Source: Lachnospiraceae bacterium | Lineage (GTDB): Bacteria; Bacillota; Clostridia; Lachnospirales; Lachnospiraceae | NCBI GenBank assembly: GCA_022793375.1 | Contig: JAAWCS010000015.1 | Span: forward strand, 62,001-126,000 | Length of the DNA stretch: 64,000 nucleotides | Direction: 5' to 3' | Shown: positions 59,737-64,000 of the stretch, in pieces | How positions within the stretch are numbered: position 1 is the first letter of the stretch | Layout: each line of letters begins with the position of its first letter | Position numbers and translations under genes: made by a program | The notes under the pieces: model-generated | Seen by the model: the letters and a program-made list of their open reading frames with translations, nothing else | What the model was told of the DNA's origin: nothing | Databases searched by the model: none

Positions 59737-60225
59737 ATGAAAGAAATGCAGAAAATTACCAGCTTTACCATCGACCATCTGAAGCTTTTAACCGGTCTCT
59801 ATGTCTCCCGCAAGGACCGCGTGGGCGACGAAGTCGTCACCACGTTCGATTTGCGGATCACCCGGCCCAATACCGAACCTGTCATTGACAACCCGGCAAT
59901 CCATGCGCTTGAACACCTGGGCGCCACCTTCCTGCGCAATCATGACGAATGGAAAGACCGCGTCATCTACTTTGGGCCGATGGGCTGCCGCACCGGTTTT
60001 TACCTGCTGCTGGCCGGGGACCTGTCCTCCGGGGATATTTTCGATCTGGTAAAAGAAATGTTTCTCTTCATTGCCGGCTTTGACGCCCCGATTCCCGGCG
60101 CCAGCCCCAAAGACTGCGGCAATTACCTGGACATGAACCTGCCCATGGCAAGATATTACGCCAAAAAGTACCTCTCGGAGGTCCTCAACGAGAAAAAAGC
60201 GGAGCGCCTAACCTATCCCGAATAA
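59737..60225 (+). CDS. luxS: S-ribosylhomocysteine lyase
   Basis: 162 residues; zinc ligands in HALEHLGATFLR and DCGNY; GPMGCRTGFYLL. Splits S-ribosylhomocysteine into homocysteine and DPD, the autoinducer-2 precursor. ATG 59737 (or 59746) with GAGG about 10 bases upstream. Confidence 0.96.
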   Translation: MKEMQKITSFTIDHLKLLTGLYVSRKDRVGDEVVTTFDLRITRPNTEPVIDNPAIHALEHLGATFLRNHDEWKDRVIYFGPMGCRTGFYLLLAGDLSSGDIFDLVKEMFLFIAGFDAPIPGASPKDCGNYLDMNLPMARYYAKKYLSEVLNEKKAERLTYPE

Positions 60226-60255
60226 ACGTCCTGCTTTGCAATCCTTCGTACATGC

Positions 60256-60307
60256 AAATGCCGGCCTGCACCCGTGATTTTTCACGGTCGGATGCAAGCC
60301 GGCATTT
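60256..60307. terminator. bidirectional terminator between luxS and phosphatase
   Basis: Arms AAATGCCGGCCTGCA (60256-60270) and TGCAAGCCGGCATTT (60293-60307), one mismatch, between convergent genes. Confidence 0.7.
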
Positions 60308-60319
60308 ATATGTACCACA

Positions 60320-61120
60320 TTAGCAAGTGTATCGCTCTCTCAGCAGGAGTCTCTCCTTGTCCCCGATCCCCAGTTGTTCCTCTAAAAACCGGTCGATCCC
60401 GCCGTATTCCTGCTCCAGAACAGTCAGCGCTGCCTGCAAAAAGCTTTCGTCCACCGAATCCACGATCGCCGCCTGCTCCGCCAGAAGCGCATCGCCGGTA
60501 TGTTTTTCAATCACACGGCGCTGTTCTTCATGCATCTTGCTGAGCGCCTCGTTCGTCGCCAGGTAATCCGCCAGAATCGTTTCCCGCGAAGCCCCCAGCG
60601 CGTGAAGAAGCAGGGCCGCCGTCACGCCCGTGCGGTCCTTTCCCATTGTGCAATGCCACAAGAACGCTCCCTCTCCATGGCCGCACACCAATTCAAAAAA
60701 GGCTTTCAGCTGCTTGATGCAATAGGGATTCTGCACCATCATCGGATAGTATTTTTGCAGATTTTCCTTTGCCCGTCCTTTCAGGCTTCGCAAAAAAATC
60801 AGTTTCCGCTCCAGCGGATCCTGCTCGGCTGCCTCTTCGCGGGTAATCCCCATCGCCTCCTCCGGAAAAATCGGGTTCCAGCGATATACCGCGCCCGCCA
60901 GCTCCTGATCCGGATGCTGCCCGCATTCCACACGCGTGCGCAGGTCCACAATCTCCGTCACATGGTAACGGCCGCACAGTTCTTCCCGGTCTTTCTCTGT
61001 CATATCCGACAGCTTGCCGGTGCGCAGCAAGAGCCCTGCTTTCACCTGCCGGCCTCCCGCCAAGGGAAGCCCGCCTAAATCCCTTACATTCTGTATTCCC
61101 TCAAATACGATCTGCGGCAT
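60320..61120 (-). CDS. tyrosine/serine phosphatase (Y_phosphatase3 family)
   Basis: 266 residues. Phosphate loop HCTMGKDRTGVTAALLL (catalytic Cys), N-terminal FEGIQNVRDLGGLPL and IVDLRTRVECG are standard for this family of bacterial protein or phosphoinositide phosphatases. Cytoplasmic. Substrate unknown. GGAGGAAACACC precedes the ATG. Confidence 0.9.
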   Translation of the reverse strand: MPQIVFEGIQNVRDLGGLPLAGGRQVKAGLLLRTGKLSDMTEKDREELCGRYHVTEIVDLRTRVECGQHPDQELAGAVYRWNPIFPEEAMGITREEAAEQDPLERKLIFLRSLKGRAKENLQKYYPMMVQNPYCIKQLKAFFELVCGHGEGAFLWHCTMGKDRTGVTAALLLHALGASRETILADYLATNEALSKMHEEQRRVIEKHTGDALLAEQAAIVDSVDESFLQAALTVLEQEYGGIDRFLEEQLGIGDKERLLLRERYTC

Positions 61121-61127
61121 GGTGTTT

Positions 61128-61179
61128 CCTCCTTCTTGCCCGTGTTCTCAGGGCATAGTGGGACACCCTTGCGGTGTTT
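61128..61179 (-). repeat. leader repeat, one full copy (phosphatase leader)
   Basis: Same as the 53828 copy with three or four differences; ACACC/GGTGT and TGCCC/GGGCA stems intact. The following GGAGGAAACACC before the ATG looks like the first part of a second unit. Confidence 0.8.
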
Positions 61180-61244
61180 CCCTTACAAAAAGTACCGCCG
61201 CAGCGTCGCCGCAAAAAAAGCGGTGACACCACGGAACGATTCAA

Positions 61245-61568
61245 CTAAGCCTGTTGTAAAACCTGAGATTCAATTTCCTTGCGCTCTTCCTCTGACAGTT
61301 CCGGGAAATACTCGGCAACCTCATCTATAGCAATTTTCCCCTTTTGTATCATGAAAATCGCCTTATTTTTAGCTGTTTCCTGTTTAATATCATTCTCAAA
61401 GGCCTTGTAAATCTGTTCATCGTCAAATAACGTCATCATTATGTCTACAACCTCCTTTTCCCTGCTTTCCAGGTATTCCTTCAATACATTCCTGTCCTTG
61501 CAGATACGGAGGGCCCAGCACAGCTCGAAAAGCCCGCGGCTTTCCTCGCTTTGCAGCTGTCGCCGCAT
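61245..61568 (-). pseudogene. C-terminal fragment of an Rpn/PD-(D/E)xK nuclease family protein
   Basis: About 107 residues: LFELCWALRICKDRNVLKEYLESREKE is typical of the C-terminal part of these recombination-promoting nuclease/transposase-like proteins; the tail has AEYFPELSEEERKEIE. The catalytic N-terminal domain is absent; upstream the frame enters the tRNA-Pro terminator and tRNA. It is a remnant. Confidence 0.7.
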
Positions 61569-61583
61569 AGGTCCGATGACGAA

Positions 61584-61619
61584 AACGGCCGTTGGTGAGC
61601 AAACTCCCCAACGGCCGTT
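61584..61619 (-). terminator. terminator of tRNA-Pro
   Basis: 12-base arms AACGGCCGTTGG and CCAACGGCCGTT, followed by TTTTCGTC on the minus strand. Confidence 0.75.
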
Positions 61620-61657
61620 CCCATCACCGAACCTGTCCGGCTCGTAACAATAAAAAA

Positions 61658-61731
61658 TCGGCGTGACAGGATTCGAACCTGCGACCTCTCGGTCCCTAAC
61701 CGAACGCTCTACCAAACTGAGCCACACGCCG
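61658..61731 (-). tRNA. tRNA-Pro(AGG)
   Basis: 74 bases, acceptor CGGCGTG/CACGCCG, anticodon loop TTAGGGA (anticodon AGG), T-arm GGTTCGAATCC. CCA not encoded. Confidence 0.92.
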
Positions 61732-61810
61732 TACCTGCAAGCCGCCGGCGGGCTGTCCCCGTCCTAGCAGCGAAAGCGCCCAAGCAAAATTCTCTCACCC
61801 GAGCGCATTT

Positions 61811-61839
61811 ATCATACAACATCCCTCATCGGTTGTCAA
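61811..61839 (-). promoter_or_regulatory. promoter of tRNA-Pro
   Basis: Minus strand TTGACA (61839-61834), 17 bases, TATGAT (61816-61811). Confidence 0.8.
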
Positions 61840-61959
61840 CCAGTATTTTCCGCGAAGGTGTCGCTTACAAAGTGTAGCTGTCGTTTTCCATGACTTTAAG
61901 CTCAAGGGACAGTTGCCGGCCCGCGGCCGGGCAGGGGCCGTTTTACCGCCTGCCGCCGC

Positions 61960-64000
61960 TCAATGCCCGCCGTTCCCGCTTCTCTGCCCTTTCTTCTTTA
62001 GCAGCGCCGACGTATCCAAAGCCGGTTCCGTGCTCTTTTGCCTTTCGGCCCTCGCCCGCTTGCGCGCCGTGTCATGCGCCCCTTTGCTCACAGTCTCATT
62101 CCAACCGGCTTGCGCATTTGCATTTTCCTGCCCGCCGGCGTCCGCTCCTGCACCTTCCATCCGGCCGCTTTTGGCATTTGCATTTTCCTGCCCGCCGGCT
62201 TCGGCTCCTGCACCTTCTCTCCGGCCGCTTTTGGCATTTACATCTTCCCGCCGGCCGGCTTCCGCTTTCGCATCTTCTCTCCGGCTTACATCCGCACTTG
62301 TCTCTTCGTCCCGGCCGGCCCTGTTCCTCGTATCCGCGTACTGCGGCCCTCCTGCCTTTTTCTCCTTCCGCATCCGCCGCCCTTCCGCGATCCGGCGGTA
62401 TGCCCCGCTCTCCTGCGGACGGAACTGAAAACGGCGCACCGCAATGTCCACGACGAACCACAAAAGTGCCAGCAGAAGCAGCCATTTTGTCAAATCGTAC
62501 CGCTCTTGCCCCGTCCTTACCCGGTTTTGCCAGATATCCTCTTCCCGGTCAAGCATTACGCCGTACCGTTCTATAAAACGCTCAAAGCCTGCGGAATCGA
62601 TGCCGAATTTATATTCGTCCGCGTACTGCACCGCCGCCGCGGTCGTCAGCACGCCGGTGACCTCGCCGTCGTCCGTCCGGCGGATGTTCAGATGGTATAC
62701 TCCCGTAAGTTCCGTTGACAGCTTTGTCTCGTAACGCCCCGGCGCCGTGGCCGGAAGCGGCTGCGTCCATGTGTTTCCCTCCGGATCCGTGTAGACCGCT
62801 TCCACGCGGGTCTGTTCTCCATACTCCGCCGCTTCGTATACCAGGCTGGTTACGCCGCCGGCCGTCCTTATATCCGCCGAATCCTCGCCGATTGCCGCGT
62901 TCCCGACACTGTAATCGAGAATCCGCTTCCACAGCTGCACATAATCGTCCTCTCCCGCGTAGCCGGCTGTCCAGCGGTTGGTCACATCGCTGTTCCAGGC
63001 CACGGTATGGCCCAGGCCGTACTGCATCACCGTGAGCACCGGATCGTCTTTTTCCGAGGCAATAAGCACCTGCGAAACGCTTTTCGGCGTAGCGCTGACA
63101 TAGCCGTAGAGGGCCGGCCAGCCGTCCGCAAACAGTCCGCGGGTGATATCGCTGCCGCCGTTTACCGCCAGGCGAAACGTGCCGTTCTGCAGATAGGTAT
63201 CCCCGCTTAGAAATACCTCCTGCGCAAAAATTTTCGGAATATCCGAGGCAAAATCCGAATAATAATAACGCCCGCCGCAGCGATCCGCCAGCTGTTTCAA
63301 AAGCCGCTTGTCCGAATCGCTGCCCACCGCCACCGTGGAAAGCGTGACCTCCGCGTCGTTATAAGCGCTCATAATCTCCCGGTAATTGTTGCTTTCGCCC
63401 TGGCCGTCGGTTAAAAGGACGACATGGCGTATATCGGCAGCGCACCCGGCGGCCCCCGCAAGCGCTTCTTTTAAGGCCGGCCGGATGGTCGTTCCGCCGC
63501 CCTCGGCAACCGCCGCGATCTGATCCTTAATGGTTTCCTTATCCGACGCCTGCACCGGTTTCACGAGCCAGCTGTAGGTATCGTCAAAGGTCAGCACTCC
63601 CACGTAATCCGTACTGCGCATCTGGTCGACCGCTGTCTGCGCGGCCGTAATCGCCAAATCCAGATTGGTGGCGCCGCCGCCCGCGTCCATACTCATACTG
63701 CCGGAATGGTCGATTACCATAATCATCGCCGTCACCGGTACTTCGTCGACGCCCCGCAGCTCCATCTCCACCGGCAGCACCGTCTCCAGTACGCTGTCCC
63801 GATAACCGCCCAGCGCATAGCTGTTTTCTCCGCCCAGGCAGACCAGGCCGCCGCCGTAATCCTTCACATACGTTTCGATCTGCTCCAAAAATCCCTGCGG
63901 CAAATCGGTCAGAAACACGTTTTCCAGGACAATGCTCTTAAATTCCAGCAAATCCGCGAGCGTATCCGGGGCATTGTACGCGGATACCGTCTCAAAATGA
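61960..64000 (-). CDS. VWA domain membrane protein (5' end outside window)
   Basis: At least 679 residues; the frame is open to the right edge. The VWA domain has the MIDAS motif VIDHSGSMS with later T and D residues (GGGTTIRPA; LLTDGQGES). A glutamine-amidotransferase-like segment lies before it (GGGLVCLGGENSYALGGY). After the VWA and a beta-rich region there is one membrane helix (WLLLLALLWFVVDIAV) and a highly charged tail of about 130 residues with 20-residue repeats. The topology places VWA outside. BatA-like or GATase-VWA protein; function unknown. Confidence 0.82.
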   Translation of the reverse strand, partial: HFETVSAYNAPDTLADLLEFKSIVLENVFLTDLPQGFLEQIETYVKDYGGGLVCLGGENSYALGGYRDSVLETVLPVEMELRGVDEVPVTAMIMVIDHSGSMSMDAGGGATNLDLAITAAQTAVDQMRSTDYVGVLTFDDTYSWLVKPVQASDKETIKDQIAAVAEGGGTTIRPALKEALAGAAGCAADIRHVVLLTDGQGESNNYREIMSAYNDAEVTLSTVAVGSDSDKRLLKQLADRCGGRYYYSDFASDIPKIFAQEVFLSGDTYLQNGTFRLAVNGGSDITRGLFADGWPALYGYVSATPKSVSQVLIASEKDDPVLTVMQYGLGHTVAWNSDVTNRWTAGYAGEDDYVQLWKRILDYSVGNAAIGEDSADIRTAGGVTSLVYEAAEYGEQTRVEAVYTDPEGNTWTQPLPATAPGRYETKLSTELTGVYHLNIRRTDDGEVTGVLTTAAAVQYADEYKFGIDSAGFERFIERYGVMLDREEDIWQNRVRTGQERYDLTKWLLLLALLWFVVDIAVRRFQFRPQESGAYRRIAEGRRMRKEKKAGGPQYADTRNRAGRDEETSADVSRREDAKAEAGRREDVNAKSGRREGAGAEAGGQENANAKSGRMEGAGADAGGQENANAQAGWNETVSKGAHDTARKRARAERQKSTEPALDTSALLKKKGQRSGNGGH
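62101..62290 (-). repeat. 60-base tandem repeat within the VWA gene tail
   Basis: About three units of 60 bases (20 residues; ENANAKSGRMEGAGADAGGQ type). The 26 or so bases around GCATTTGCATTTTCCTGCCC recur at a spacing of 60. Codes for a hydrophilic Ala/Gly/Glu/Asn/Arg tail. Confidence 0.8.

Noticed and set aside
61569..61727. Upstream extension of the Rpn fragment frame
   Set aside because: It runs through tRNA-Pro and its terminator and so cannot be normal coding sequence.
62101..62290. Regular 60-base repeats as a possible CRISPR array
   Set aside because: There are no unique spacers; the repeats keep the reading frame of the VWA protein.

Overview
The window reads as a chromosomal segment of a GC-rich, anaerobic, gut-type Firmicute, most likely a Lachnospiraceae-like clostridium (inference). 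Support comes from strong AGGAGG ribosome binding sites, TTGACA/TATAAT promoters with 17-base spacers, a glycyl radical enzyme, PepF, LuxS, VanZ-like and FeoA-FeoA-FeoB proteins, AGG/AAG-anticodon tRNAs, and lipoproteins with Thr/Ala/Glu-rich linkers. No phage, insertion sequence, CRISPR array, rRNA or replication origin was seen.

Layout. 1-3.6 kb: end of a DUF4143 ATPase, then a GntR regulator with the glycyl radical enzyme YjjI and its activase YjjW. 3.7-11.2 kb: a BMP-type (nucleoside) ABC transporter with an esterase, and a divergent uridine phosphorylase. 11.3-16.7 kb: purE-purM-purN-purD, three small membrane proteins and pyrE. 16.9-21.3 kb: a lipoprotein flavin reductase divergent from a two-component system. 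21.3-24.2 kb: pyrF-pyrK-pyrD. 24.2-30.4 kb: three tRNA-Gly genes, pepF, and a sugar-alcohol operon (pfkB-type kinase, zinc dehydrogenase, DeoR regulator) whose PTS permease has been deleted so that the start of mtlA abuts the end of the EIIA gene. 30.5-34 kb: an iron operon feoA-feoA-feoB plus a Cys-rich partner, with three matching 16-base palindromes. 34-37 kb: an SDR, asd and an AT-rich island with a doubly frameshifted DUF7000 gene. 37-40.4 kb: two tRNA-Leu genes, psuK-psuG and a membrane-anchored XRE regulator. 40.5-42.1 kb: an ECF-type sigma factor, an RsgI-like anti-sigma factor and a small secreted protein with DEDGDGVCD repeats. 42.2-52.6 kb: a nearly gapless run ppk1-nrfA-resB-ccsB-rluB-ligA-metA-thrE-thrE2. 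52.7-64 kb: glycosyltransferase, VTT membrane protein, BlaI/BlaR1 pair, D,D-carboxypeptidase, luxS, tyrosine phosphatase, tRNA-Pro with an Rpn nuclease fragment, and a VWA protein running off the edge.

How it fits together. The BMP transporter, uridine phosphorylase, psuKG, pur and pyr genes form a nucleoside salvage and synthesis theme. nrfA with resB/ccsB gives an exported nitrite reductase and its haem-attachment machinery. The strongest unexplained signal is a roughly 52-base intergenic repeat that lies in the 5' leader of seven unrelated genes, always in the same orientation and usually ending in the Shine-Dalgarno sequence. It folds into two small hairpins whose stems change in a compensatory way between copies, and it is tandemly duplicated in front of feoA and, in less exact form, at other loci.
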